A stretch of DNA of 54,840 bases from Paracoccus yeei ATCC BAA-599 (lineage in GTDB: Bacteria > Pseudomonadota > Alphaproteobacteria > Rhodobacterales > Rhodobacteraceae): assembly GCF_000622145.1 (NCBI RefSeq), contig NZ_KK211402.1, positions 311,363 to 366,202 on the forward strand, in the 5' to 3' direction. The notes beneath the pieces are model-generated. The model ran no database searches. It saw only the letters and a list, made by a program, of their open reading frames with translations, and was not told the origin of the DNA. Shown one piece after another: positions 6,969-14,200 of this stretch. The position numbers and the translations under genes were made by a program. How positions within the stretch are numbered: the stretch's first letter is position 1; each line of letters starts with the position of its first letter.

Positions 6969-7856
6969 TCACTCCAGACTTCGCTTCACCGTCTGATCCT
7001 GCAACCTGGCCAGCATCTCGTAGGGACTGACGGTATCCCGGATCGTCTTGGTTGCCACGTGGGTGTATCGGGCGGTCGTCGTCAGCTTGGCATGCCCGAG
7101 CAGCACCTGGATCACGCGCACATCGGTATTGGCCTCCAGCAGGTGCGTGGCGAAGCTATGGCGCAACGTGTGCAAGGTGGCGGGCTTCCTGACGCCGGCC
7201 ATGTGCTTGGCCGAGGTGAAGGCCCGGTTCAGCTGGCGCGGTGAGATCGGGTTGATCCTGGGCTTGCCGGGAAACAGCCAGCCTTCGGGACGTGCTTCGC
7301 GCCACCAAGCACGCAGCAACTCCAGCAATCCGGGCGACAGCATGACCTTGCGGTCCTTCTGGCCCTTGCCCTGCTCGACATGGATCAGCATCCGGTCGCT
7401 GTCGATGTCGCCGATCTTGAGATTGCAGACCTCGGCGGCCCTGAGCCCTGCGCCGTAGGAGATGCTGAGCGCCGCCCGATACTTGAGCCCGGGCCCCGGC
7501 GCCGCCATCAGGATGTCGGACACCTCCTCGACGCTGAAGACTACCGGCAGCTTGCGCGGTTCGGTGCGAAACTGCATGTAGCGCTTCATCTCCTCCCGCC
7601 CGCAGGTCATGCCGAAAAAGAACCGAAGCGCCACGATGCGCGTGTTGAAAGTCGACGGCGTGACCCCGGTATCCGTCATGTGAAGCTGATAGGCGCGCAG
7701 ATCCTCCGGCGTCGCCCTATCGGGTGACCGCCCGAGAAAGGCCGCGAAATCTTTGATGGCCCGGATGTGGGACTTCTGCGCCTTGTCGCCCATCCCGCGG
7801 ATGCGCATGTCCTCGATCATCCGCTGGCGTAGCGGGCTTACGCTCTCCTCTGTCAT
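6969..7856 (-). CDS. Tyrosine recombinase associated with IS91 element
   Basis: 295 residues: an N-terminal SAM-like domain (RQRMIEDMRIRGMGDKAQK), then a catalytic domain with GAGLRAAEVCNLKIGDID (first Arg), LHTLRHSFATHLLEANTD (H-x-x-R), LLGHAKLTTTARYTHV (His and Tyr nucleophile). All of R...HxxR...H...Y are present. It matches recombinases that accompany IS91-type transposases and resembles XerC/D in layout. It is probably not the phage integrase, since it lies in the insertion element and a second, phage-like integrase is encoded at 8710. Confidence 0.9.
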   Translation of the reverse strand: MTEESVSPLRQRMIEDMRIRGMGDKAQKSHIRAIKDFAAFLGRSPDRATPEDLRAYQLHMTDTGVTPSTFNTRIVALRFFFGMTCGREEMKRYMQFRTEPRKLPVVFSVEEVSDILMAAPGPGLKYRAALSISYGAGLRAAEVCNLKIGDIDSDRMLIHVEQGKGQKDRKVMLSPGLLELLRAWWREARPEGWLFPGKPRINPISPRQLNRAFTSAKHMAGVRKPATLHTLRHSFATHLLEANTDVRVIQVLLGHAKLTTTARYTHVATKTIRDTVSPYEMLARLQDQTVKRSLE

Positions 7857-8004
7857 GGAAGCCTCCTGTCTGATGATTGAGAAGGCCCCAATCGTCAGGC
7901 AGGATCGTCCATTCCCAAATGCACAAGAGTCAGATCAGCGCGCAACGCCCGCCACACGCGCCATTGCCGCGCGAGCGGCTTCGTCCATGGGCAACTCTCC
8001 GCCC

Positions 8005-8445
8005 CTACCCCTTCGGCGTCACATCCTTCATCCCGTGCTGCAGCAACAATGAGACCTGTTCTGCGGTGAACTTGAACTGCTGGCCATCTGGGATCCGCTC
8101 GGCTGACACCGGGTATTTCGGGCGGCGGGGGTCGATGCCGGTGATGCGGAACTGCTCGCGCCCGGTGCTGAACTGGCGGCCGTAATCGGCGGGGGAAAGC
8201 CCAAAGGCCTCGGACAGCGCCTCGAACCGAAGCCGCTCGGGATCGAGAGCGCTGCTATCCGGCAGGGGGATCGAGACGCGGAAGGTGGCATCGAACCCCC
8301 AGCGCAGGTCGGCGCCGGTGATGTCGCGCGGCTCGACCACTAGGCCATGACGAGCGGCGACGGCTTCGCAGGCCTTCAGCATTTCGGCTTGCAGGCGCCG
8401 GCACAGCACGGGCGTCAGGTTTCTTGGTGGCTTGGCGCTGGGCAT
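8005..8445 (-). CDS. Hypothetical protein, phage left arm
   Basis: 146 residues starting MPSAKPPRNLTPVLCRRLQA. It contains GADLRWGFDATFRVSIPLPD and SEAFGLSPADYGRQFSTGRE, and ends with TAEQVSLLLQHGMKDVTPKG. It is soluble and has strong third-position GC like the other phage genes. No catalytic motif was recognised. It is divergent from the integrase, in the place where short conserved proteins of unknown function often sit in Rhodobacteraceae prophages. Confidence 0.65.
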   Translation of the reverse strand: MPSAKPPRNLTPVLCRRLQAEMLKACEAVAARHGLVVEPRDITGADLRWGFDATFRVSIPLPDSSALDPERLRFEALSEAFGLSPADYGRQFSTGREQFRITGIDPRRPKYPVSAERIPDGQQFKFTAEQVSLLLQHGMKDVTPKG

Positions 8446-8591
8446 GGAAGTTTCGTGTTTGGGGTGTGCCGACAGGATTACCTCTTGCGCGGCCTCCGAT
8501 CAAACCATCGGCGCAGGAGGGGGCGAGCGTCCGTCTGTTCCCCCCCCCGTGCGCTGGGCAAATTCACCTAACACCTTGTTTTTCTTTTTTA

Positions 8592-8637
8592 GGAATTGTC
8601 ACCCGGCCTTCAATTCCACCTTCCGCCTGTATTCCGG
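8592..8637 (+). promoter_or_regulatory. Operator-like dyad and repeat upstream of integrase
   Basis: GGAATTG (8592-8598) and CAATTCC (8611-8617) form a perfect dyad. Overlapping it, 24 bases at 8614-8637 recur with one mismatch at 11122-11145. Both copies lie 64-72 bp before a start codon (integrase and excisionase-like gene), as a shared promoter or operator would. Confidence 0.6.
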
Positions 8638-8709
8638 CCGCCGCCCCGTGGTCCGACTTGATAGTGGCGCGGGTCTACGCCTGTGTCGTCGGGCAAGGAG
8701 GCGTGATGG

Positions 8710-9981
8710 ATGGTCAAGAGACTGAAACTGAATGAGAAAACCCTGCGCGAGGCGGAGCCGAAGCCCGGCGTCAGCTATCAGATATTCGACACGGAGGTGA
8801 TCGGCTTCGCCGCCCGGGTGCAGGCCTCGGGCGCGCGGACCTTTACCATCGACTACCGGCATGCCGGGCGGCAGCGGCGGATGACCATCGGGCGGTGGCC
8901 GGAGTGGAGCGTCACGGCCGCGCGCGAACGTGCCAAGGAACTGCGCCGCGCCATCGACGAGGGGCAGGATCCTCTGGCGGCCCGCGACGATTGGCGCGGG
9001 GCCCCGCATGTCACAGACATGATCGACCGCTACATCGCCGAGCATCTGCCGAAACTGGCCAAGACCAATGCGGGCGACCAGGTGTCGATGCTGAAGAAGA
9101 TGGTCGAACCCGCCTGGGGCAACCGGCTGGTGACGGAGATCACCAAGTCCGATGTCGCGAAGTTCCTCGATTTCGTTGCCGAGGGGCGGCCACGTCCCAG
9201 CAAGGCAAAGCCCAACAACCGGGCGCGCAAGCTGCAGGGTCACAAGCCCACCCCGATCCGCGCCAACCGCATGGGCGAGGTGCTGCGCAAGATGTTCACG
9301 CTGGCCATGGAATGGGAATGGCGGACGGACAACCCCGCACAGGGGTTCCATCGGCGCATCGAGCATGCGCGCGAACGGTTCCTGTCTCCCGAGGAACTGA
9401 CCCGGCTGGCGGCCGTGCTGGATGCTGCCGAGGATCAGCGCGCCGCGGCGATCATCCGCATGTGCATGCTGACCGGCGCGCGGGTGGGCGAGGTCAGGAC
9501 CGCGCGGTTCGAACAGTTCAACCTCGACTATGCCATCTGGTCGAAACCCGCCTCGACCACCAAGCAGCGCAAGATCCACCGTGTGCCGATTTCGCAGGAC
9601 GTCGCAGCCATCGTGCGCCTGCGTCTGCGGGCGGTGCCGAGCGGCAATCCGTGGCTCTTCCCCGGCGACACGGTTGGCCAGCCGGTGCGTGAAATCCGCC
9701 GCTTCTGGGCCAAGGTGCAGAAGGACGCCGGGCTGGCCGACGTTCGCATCCATGACCTGCGCCACACCTTCGCCTCGCTTCTGGTCAGTGGCGGCGCATC
9801 GCTGGAAATAATCGGCAAGCTCTTGGGCCACAGCCAAATGCAGACCACCCAGCGCTACGCGCACTTGATGGATTCCCCCCTGCGGGCGGGCGTCGACACG
9901 GTGGCCAGCCTGCTGCGCCCGCGGCCGCGCCTCGTGCATGACGCGGCGCAGGACGGGGCCGACCTGCCGAAATCGGCCTGA
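8710..9981 (+). CDS. int: Phage tyrosine integrase
   Basis: 423 residues. The N-terminal arm-binding domain is of the DUF4102 type (QIFDTEVIGFAARVQASG, RRMTIGRWPEWSVTAARERA). A core-binding domain follows (DMIDRYIAEHLPKLAKTNAG), then the catalytic domain: TGARVGEVRTARFEQF (Arg), IHDLRHTFASLLVSGGASLE (HxxR), LLGHSQMQTTQRYAHL (His and Tyr). The protein would integrate and excise the prophage at the initiator tRNA site. It lies 5 kb from attL, the gap being filled by the metal cassette and the IS91 element. The start is the ATG at 8710. A repeat-bearing regulatory region lies upstream. Confidence 0.93.
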   Translation: MVKRLKLNEKTLREAEPKPGVSYQIFDTEVIGFAARVQASGARTFTIDYRHAGRQRRMTIGRWPEWSVTAARERAKELRRAIDEGQDPLAARDDWRGAPHVTDMIDRYIAEHLPKLAKTNAGDQVSMLKKMVEPAWGNRLVTEITKSDVAKFLDFVAEGRPRPSKAKPNNRARKLQGHKPTPIRANRMGEVLRKMFTLAMEWEWRTDNPAQGFHRRIEHARERFLSPEELTRLAAVLDAAEDQRAAAIIRMCMLTGARVGEVRTARFEQFNLDYAIWSKPASTTKQRKIHRVPISQDVAAIVRLRLRAVPSGNPWLFPGDTVGQPVREIRRFWAKVQKDAGLADVRIHDLRHTFASLLVSGGASLEIIGKLLGHSQMQTTQRYAHLMDSPLRAGVDTVASLLRPRPRLVHDAAQDGADLPKSA

Positions 9982-9984
9982 TCT

Positions 9985-10608
9985 TCACACGGTTTCCTCG
10001 CCGCGCAACTTGCGCCAGAGAGAGCTCAGCCGTTTGCGGATGGTGCTTTCATCCGGCACCTCGCCCGACTTCGAATTCTGGACGAACCAGTCCTGCACCA
10101 GCGAGACCAGAGCGGTCTGGGTTTCCGGAACGCCCTTTTCGAAGATGAACCACGTCAGCCATGCGTACATCGCATCCCAATCGTAACGCGGGCTGGCGCC
10201 GATGGTGGAGGCCGGGCGGCGCAGCAGATCGCGTTCTTCTTCGAATTGCAGCAACGACCCCGATGCCACCAGCAGGTCTGACGAGCGGATCGGGAGGCCA
10301 TCCGAAGGTTCGGTCACGTGCGCCCATGTCGCGCTGCCGGGTTTGAGAACGCGCCTCAATCGGCCGATATCGTCGCTCGGCCCAAACCGCCTGAACATGC
10401 ACATCAATTCGGCGATAGGCACCTCGACCAAGCCCCCCACGACTTCATCCCCACATCTGACGGGCGGAATGCCTGCGACAACCTTCAGATGGCCCTCTGC
10501 CGCCCAGCCCGCGACATCGGCCGGGGGACAGCCCCAGCGCACAGCAATTTCGTAGATGGAATAGAAGGCGACGGGCGGCAAAGGCATGAACGAACTCCTC
10601 TCAGACAT
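9985..10608 (-). CDS. Hypothetical phage protein, possible DNA-binding
   Basis: 207 residues from the ATG at 10608, with AAGGA 6 bases upstream. A second start at 10587 also has a GAGGAG site. It begins MSERSSFMPLPPVAF. The N-terminal part (FYSIYEIAVRWGCPPADVAG followed by WAAEGHL) looks like a small helix-turn-helix of MerR/excisionase type. The C-terminus DESTIRKRLSSLWRKLRGEE is basic and helical. It is convergent with the integrase, with stops 3 bp apart. The role is unknown. Its place, opposite the rightward early genes, would suit a regulator. Confidence 0.7.
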   Translation of the reverse strand: MSERSSFMPLPPVAFYSIYEIAVRWGCPPADVAGWAAEGHLKVVAGIPPVRCGDEVVGGLVEVPIAELMCMFRRFGPSDDIGRLRRVLKPGSATWAHVTEPSDGLPIRSSDLLVASGSLLQFEEERDLLRRPASTIGASPRYDWDAMYAWLTWFIFEKGVPETQTALVSLVQDWFVQNSKSGEVPDESTIRKRLSSLWRKLRGEETV

Positions 10609-10651
10609 ACGGCATCCTTCGGCCAGGGCCGTCGGACTGCGGGTTACAAAA

Positions 10652-10675
10652 ACCCGCCGTGCCAAGCACGCGGGT
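10652..10675 (-). terminator. Terminator or attenuator in leader of the leftward gene
   Basis: On the minus strand ACCCGCGTGC, loop TTG, GCACGGCGGGT is followed by five T in all. The stem has one bulged base. It lies 44 bases upstream of the 207-residue gene, so it would stop transcripts before that gene or act as a leader attenuator. Confidence 0.6.
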
Positions 10676-10892
10676 GGACTGGCTGCAGCCCACGTCGTCG
10701 AGGAAAACTGCCTGTAATTGGGCACCCCACCCCAAGAGGGGCGGCACCTGGCTTCGGTTGCCTTGTCGATTCTTATGTTCTGCTCAACCACGAATCTACG
10801 CATCCTGAAGGCGAACGATCAACCAGAATCCTGCACTGGCGCACCAGAACAAAAAAAGAACTTGTGGATATCATCCAGAACCGTCGGAACCC

Positions 10893-10924
10893 GACCGGAA
10901 TGGTCCATTCCGGCAATTCCGGTC
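10893..10924. promoter_or_regulatory. Triple half-site palindrome, candidate repressor operator
   Basis: CCGGAATGG (10895-10903), T, CCATTCCGG (10905-10913) is a perfect palindrome. It is followed at once by CAATTCCGG (10914-10922), which also pairs with the first half-site through GACCGGAAT and ATTCCGGTC. The ATTCC core recurs in the dyads before the integrase and the HTH gene. Confidence 0.55.
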
Positions 10925-11096
10925 CCTGCGAAACCGGCGAAACCGCCTCAGCGCCGCCCAATCAGCCCCAAGCTGTCGGAGCGGTGTCGACGAAGCGCGG
11001 ATCGTCGCCAGGAAGCGGCGCTTGGAATGCCCTGCGAAGGCTGCGGCAACGCCTGTCGCGTCGCGCGCTATCCGCTGAAAGTCCAATAAAACAAGG

Positions 11097-11145
11097 GGTG
11101 GAATTGGGAGATAGCGGCCAGTTCCACCTTCCGCCTGTCTTCCGG
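11097..11145 (+). promoter_or_regulatory. Dyad and repeat upstream of excisionase-like gene
   Basis: GGTGGAA (11097-11103) pairs with TTCCACC (11122-11128). The 24 bases from 11122 to 11145 match 8614-8637 with one mismatch. It lies 64 bp before the start at 11210. It probably couples control of this operon to that of the integrase. Confidence 0.6.
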
Positions 11146-11209
11146 TCCTCACGTTCTGCTTCGCTGAAACCGCCCCCGGCAGAGGGGCGCGAGGCGAACG
11201 GAGCAGCCG

Positions 11210-11458
11210 ATGAAGGACATGCAAAACGACCCAGTGGAGGAGGTCCCTGACCTCCTGGCCGACTGGATCAGCCGCGAGCAGCTTGCCCGCGCACTGGATT
11301 TGACCACAGACACTTTGTCGCGGTGGGAAGCCCGCCGTCAGGGTCCGCCCTGCACACGCATAGGTCGAAAGATCTTCTATCGCCGCGCCGCCATCCAGGA
11401 GTGGATCCGGTCGCAGGAACAGGCTCACCCGGTGCGCAAGACGCGGGGGCGGTCATGA
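11210..11458 (+). CDS. Excisionase/AlpA-like helix-turn-helix protein
   Basis: 82 residues. DWISREQLARALDLTTDTLS followed by RWEARRQGPPCTRIGRKIFY is the MerR-type winged helix-turn-helix (HTH_17) of excisionases and AlpA regulators, and the C-terminus is basic. It starts a tight rightward operon: its TGA overlaps the ATG of the next gene (ATGA). As the only small HTH protein near the integrase it is the best candidate for the recombination directionality factor, or an early activator. Confidence 0.75.
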   Translation: MKDMQNDPVEEVPDLLADWISREQLARALDLTTDTLSRWEARRQGPPCTRIGRKIFYRRAAIQEWIRSQEQAHPVRKTRGRS

Positions 11459-11694
11459 CGATCCACCCCCGCAGTTCCGCCTGGCCAGCCGACCGCGTGG
11501 CCGAGGCCCGCGCCGTCCTCGCCGATGTCGCACATCACAGCGATCTCCTGATCCGGCTCGCCTGCAACGTGCTGGTCCAACATGGCGAGACCCCGGGCGA
11601 ACGCGCCGATGCCCAGCGCCTGCTGGTGGTCGTCGATGCGCGGCGGCCAGTTCGTCGGGCGCAGCGCGAAGACCAAGGGAGGGCCACGCGATGA
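11455..11694 (+). CDS. Small hypothetical protein
   Basis: 79 residues from the ATG at 11455, which overlaps the stop of the gene before. Its own TGA overlaps the next ATG. It starts MTIHPRSSAWPADRVAEARA and contains ADVAHHSDLLIRLACNVLVQ. It looks helical and has no recognised motif. The ATGA junctions on both sides and the matching codon bias support it as real. Confidence 0.6.
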   Translation: MTIHPRSSAWPADRVAEARAVLADVAHHSDLLIRLACNVLVQHGETPGERADAQRLLVVVDARRPVRRAQREDQGRATR

Positions 11695-12086
11695 AGCGCC
11701 GCGGGACCCCCGAGGCCGACCTTCAGCGCGCCGTCGTGCAGGCGCTTCGCATTGCCTTGCCCCGCTCGGCCATCATCCATCACTGCGCCAACGAGGTGAC
11801 CGAGTCCGGGTACCGCGGGGCGAAGCGCCAGGCGATCCTTGTCGGCATGGGCGTCCATGCCGGGTTCGCCGACCTGATGGTGCTCTCTGACGGCCGCGTC
11901 CTGTTTCTCGAGCTGAAAGCCCCGAAGGGTCGGCTGCGGCCTGAGCAGGAGTCATTCCGCGATGCGGTGCAGGCGCAGGGGTTCGGCTGGGCGCTGGTGA
12001 GAAGTCTCGACGACGCGCTGGGCGCGCTCGCCGATCATGGCTTCACCACGCGCATCGCCCCAGCCACGCGGAGGCCCGCGCCATGA
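11691..12086 (+). CDS. VRR-NUC domain nuclease
   Basis: 131 residues. E(A)DLQRAVVQALR at the start, then GMGVHAGFADLMVLSDGRVL followed by FLELKAPKGRLRPEQ gives the PD-(D/E)xK core in the VRR-NUC arrangement (D of FADL, then ExK in ELK). VRR-NUC proteins are Holliday-junction or structure-selective nucleases common in phage replication regions. It is translationally coupled to genes on both sides (ATGA at each junction) and directly precedes the replication HTH gene. Confidence 0.85.
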   Translation: MKRRGTPEADLQRAVVQALRIALPRSAIIHHCANEVTESGYRGAKRQAILVGMGVHAGFADLMVLSDGRVLFLELKAPKGRLRPEQESFRDAVQAQGFGWALVRSLDDALGALADHGFTTRIAPATRRPAP

Positions 12087-13090
12087 GCCACGATGCCACC
12101 AACTGGGCCATCAAGCAGCGCGGGTTGAAGCCCACAACCAAGATCGTGCTCTGGCACCTCTGCGACCGGTTCAACCCGGATTTCGGCTGCTTCCCCTCGC
12201 AGGATCGGCTGGCACATGACTGCGAGATCAGCCGGTCGACGTTGAACGATCACCTTGGTCAACTCGAAGCCGTGGGCCTGCTGCGGCGTGTGCCGCGGCT
12301 CGACCCCGTGACCAAGCGCCAGCTGCCCACCCGCTACATCCTGGGGTTCGAGCCGGGCTTCACACCTGTGGCTGTGGTGCCGTGTCCGGAAATCGGACAC
12401 GGGGACGATGGCGGCGCAGAAAGGCTCGACGGTGCCGATGCTTGTGCTGGCGGTGGCGTGGCCGATGCCTTGCCGTGTCCGGATTTCGGACATGGGGATG
12501 ACGCGAGGCCCGTGTCCGATTTTCCGGCCGACCCGTGTCCGGAAAATGCCGGAAGCCGTGTCCGGATTTCGGACACTAACCCTGTAAGGGAACCTCTAAG
12601 TAAACCAGTAAAGGAGGAGGAGGGCGCGCAGGCGCGCGAAGCGATTTCCGATGAGGTTTTCGGGGACCTGCTCGCGGCGCTGGGCCTCGACCCCGCGGCC
12701 CTGCCCGGCTGGTGGCAAGGCTGGCCGCCCCGGCTGCACGTCCAGCGCTGGCGCGACGAACTCGGCCTGACCGAGGCGGAGATCATCGCTGCGGCTGAGG
12801 CCTCCCGCGAGGAGCATCCCGAACCGCCCGATGGGCCGAAGGCACTGGACCGCGCCATGCAGCGTGCAGCAGGGCGCAAGGTCGAGGATGCAGGCCGGAA
12901 GCGCCGGAAGCCCAAGGCGGCCCCTGCCCCGGCCGCGAAGCCGATCACCGACCTGCCCGCCTTCTACGCCGATCTGGTCAACTCCGACCGCTACCTGCCG
13001 GTCAGCGCGATCAGCAACACGATGCGCGATGCCATGCTGGCCCGGGGGCTGGTGACAGCCGAACGCCTGCGCGAGCGCGGGGTGCGGTGA
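12083..13090 (+). CDS. Replication-type HTH protein with origin-like repeats inside gene
   Basis: 335 residues. Residues 1-90 hold a winged helix of the HTH_36 type (TTKIVLWHLCDRFNPDFGCF, LAHDCEISRSTLNDHLGQLE), as in phage replication initiators of the lambda O kind. A linker (about 95-175) is low in complexity and encodes PCPEIGHGDD and PCPDFGHGDD, because the DNA beneath consists of repeated palindromes. The C-terminal part (LLAALGLDPAALPGWWQGWP and after) is probably for protein contacts. No DnaC/helicase-loader gene is seen next to it. The start overlaps the VRR nuclease stop. Confidence 0.75.
   Translation: MSHDATNWAIKQRGLKPTTKIVLWHLCDRFNPDFGCFPSQDRLAHDCEISRSTLNDHLGQLEAVGLLRRVPRLDPVTKRQLPTRYILGFEPGFTPVAVVPCPEIGHGDDGGAERLDGADACAGGGVADALPCPDFGHGDDARPVSDFPADPCPENAGSRVRISDTNPVREPLSKPVKEEEGAQAREAISDEVFGDLLAALGLDPAALPGWWQGWPPRLHVQRWRDELGLTEAEIIAAAEASREEHPEPPDGPKALDRAMQRAAGRKVEDAGRKRRKPKAAPAPAAKPITDLPAFYADLVNSDRYLPVSAISNTMRDAMLARGLVTAERLRERGVR
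12381..12620 (+). other. Candidate phage replication origin: iteron palindromes plus AT-richer block
   Basis: GTGTCCG(N5)CGGACAC occurs in full at 12382-12400 and 12558-12576, and with one end mismatch at 12475-12492. Half-sites GTGTCCG lie at 12512-12518 and 12535-12541. A visibly AT-richer run (about 12577-12615, CTGTAAGG...AAACCAGTAAAGG) follows at once. Iterons plus an unwinding-like block inside the initiator gene is the lambda O/ori layout. Confidence 0.6.
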
Positions 13091-14184
13091 ATGGCATGGT
13101 GCTTCGTCCCCGGCACGGATTGTCCCTCTGCGCTGGCGGCGGAGGCCTTGATCTGGGCCTCATGCTCGCCGAACCCGGCTATCACACCCGCGCCTTCGTC
13201 GAATGGGAGGACTGGCCCCGCGCCGTCCTCATTGCCGCCCAGCGCGCAGGCTACTTCGCCCCGGCCCCGATCTGGACCGACCTGCGCAGCTTCGACGCCC
13301 GCCCTTTCCGCGGCGCCTTCGACACGGTGCTGGCTGGATATCCCTGCCAGCCCTTCAGCGCGGCCGGAAAGCGCGGCGGCGCCGACGATCCCCGCCATCT
13401 CTGGCCTGATGTCGCCCGCGTCATCTTTGAGCTCCGCCCCGAATGGGTCTTCCTCGAAAACGTCGCCGGTCACGTCACTCTCGGCCTTGAAACCGTCCTG
13501 CGAGAGCTTTGGGGATTGGGCTATTCGCCTGCGGCGGGCCTGTTCTCGGCGGCAGAGGTCGGCGCGCCGCATGAGCGGCTGCGCATCTTCATCCTGGCCC
13601 ACACCAATGAGCCTGCATCCCGGCACCGGCCGCTACAACCCGGCCGGGAACAGCGAATTCGCTGTCGCGGACCTTCGGTTCACGCGGAAGGCGGAGGCGC
13701 TGGCACTGTGCATCGCGAAGGCCCTGCCGAACCATTGGCCGACCCCGGCAGCACAGAACTGGAAGGGCAGTTCGGAGGCCAGCGTCACCCGCAGCGACGG
13801 CAAATCCCGGATGGATCTGCTGCACTACCGGGCGGAGCAGGGCTTCACCCCCCCGGCCCCGGCGACCTCGCCCGATGGGCCGCGGTCCTTGCCGCACGCC
13901 CCGATCTCGCGCCCGCTCTGGGCTTCGATGATTGCCTCGCATGGGCGCGCCGTCTCGCGGCGGATCCTGAAGGGCCGGTCGCGGCGGCGGCTGAACCCGC
14001 TCTTCGTCGGATGGCTGATGGGCTGGCCCATCGGGCACGCGCTGTGCGCCTGCTCGGCAACGGAGTTCACCCTCTGGCAGCAGCACATGCGTGGCGCTCT
14101 CTCGCAGCTGCCCATGGCCTCGGGCCCGTGGATCTGGCGGCCGACGGATGCAGCCCAGCGCCCGGCGCAGATGGATTTCCTTGA
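13087..14184 (+). CDS. C5 cytosine DNA methyltransferase (frame 1)
   Basis: 365 residues from the GTG at 13087, which overlaps the previous TGA. Motif I is LCAGGGGLDLGL, motif IV GYPCQPFSAAG with the catalytic Cys, motif VI FLENVAGH, motif VIII APHERLRIF, and motif X RLLGNGVHPLAAAHAW near the end. It transfers methyl from AdoMet to C5 of cytosine, probably protecting phage DNA from host restriction. Between about 13610 and 13850 this frame becomes Arg/Gly/Pro-rich, with poor third-position GC, while another frame looks coding. Downstream of that both frames look coding. Either a dual-coding overlap or an old frameshift is possible. Confidence 0.8.
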   Translation: MNGMVLRPRHGLSLCAGGGGLDLGLMLAEPGYHTRAFVEWEDWPRAVLIAAQRAGYFAPAPIWTDLRSFDARPFRGAFDTVLAGYPCQPFSAAGKRGGADDPRHLWPDVARVIFELRPEWVFLENVAGHVTLGLETVLRELWGLGYSPAAGLFSAAEVGAPHERLRIFILAHTNEPASRHRPLQPGREQRIRCRGPSVHAEGGGAGTVHREGPAEPLADPGSTELEGQFGGQRHPQRRQIPDGSAALPGGAGLHPPGPGDLARWAAVLAARPDLAPALGFDDCLAWARRLAADPEGPVAAAAEPALRRMADGLAHRARAVRLLGNGVHPLAAAHAWRSLAAAHGLGPVDLAADGCSPAPGADGFP

Positions 14185-14200
14185 AGGATTGCAGCGATGA
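13607..14200 (+). CDS. Overlapping second frame, WPTP-type methylase C-terminal-like protein
   Basis: An open frame shifted relative to the C5 methylase. From the ATG at 13607 it gives 197 residues: MSLHPGTGRYNPAGNSEFAV, HWPTPAAQNWKGSSEASVTR, MDLLHYRAEQGF, RRLNPLFVGWLMGWPIG, TEFTLWQQHMRGALSQLP. Third-position GC is very high here. Its TGA overlaps the next gene's ATG (ATGA), unlike the frame-1 stop 13 bases earlier. The NPLFVGWLMGWP block is familiar from the ends of phage DNA methylases. It may be a separate overprinted protein, or the true C-terminus after a frameshift. Confidence 0.55.
   Translation: MSLHPGTGRYNPAGNSEFAVADLRFTRKAEALALCIAKALPNHWPTPAAQNWKGSSEASVTRSDGKSRMDLLHYRAEQGFTPPAPATSPDGPRSLPHAPISRPLWASMIASHGRAVSRRILKGRSRRRLNPLFVGWLMGWPIGHALCACSATEFTLWQQHMRGALSQLPMASGPWIWRPTDAAQRPAQMDFLEGLQR

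Larger units (their letters stand above)
5757..7856 (-). mobile_element. IS91-type element (recombinase plus Y1 transposase)
   Basis: Two leftward genes, a tyrosine recombinase and a downstream HUH transposase 12 bp apart, form the usual two-gene core of a large IS91 subgroup. IS91 elements move by rolling-circle transfer, lack terminal inverted repeats and target duplications, and can carry neighbouring DNA by one-ended events. The adjoining metal cassette could have arrived this way. Coordinates cover the genes only. Confidence 0.8.
10676..11209. promoter_or_regulatory. Phage control region with palindromes, no gene
   Basis: No convincing gene is seen in about 530 bases. The stretch holds a perfect 19-bp palindrome at 10895-10913 with a further half-site at 10914-10922, and a dyad plus repeat at 11097-11145. 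It sits between leftward and rightward genes, as a lysogeny control region would, but no obvious CI-type repressor gene is nearby. Confidence 0.55.

Noticed and set aside
6969..7856. Recombinase as the phage integrase
   Set aside because: It is coupled to the IS91-type transposase. The 8710-9981 protein has the phage-type arm-binding domain and the regulatory repeats.
8540..8548. Run of nine C as a phase-variable tract
   Set aside because: It lies between two divergent genes, outside any coding frame or clear promoter, so there is no sign of phase variation.
10718..11089. 123-codon frame in the phage control region
   Set aside because: No recognisable protein pattern. It runs across palindromes and lacks the high third-position GC of the phage genes.
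12381..12576. CRISPR-like array from the regularly repeated GTGTCCG palindromes
   Set aside because: The repeats are inside a coding sequence, too short, unevenly spaced and without cas genes; iterons fit better.
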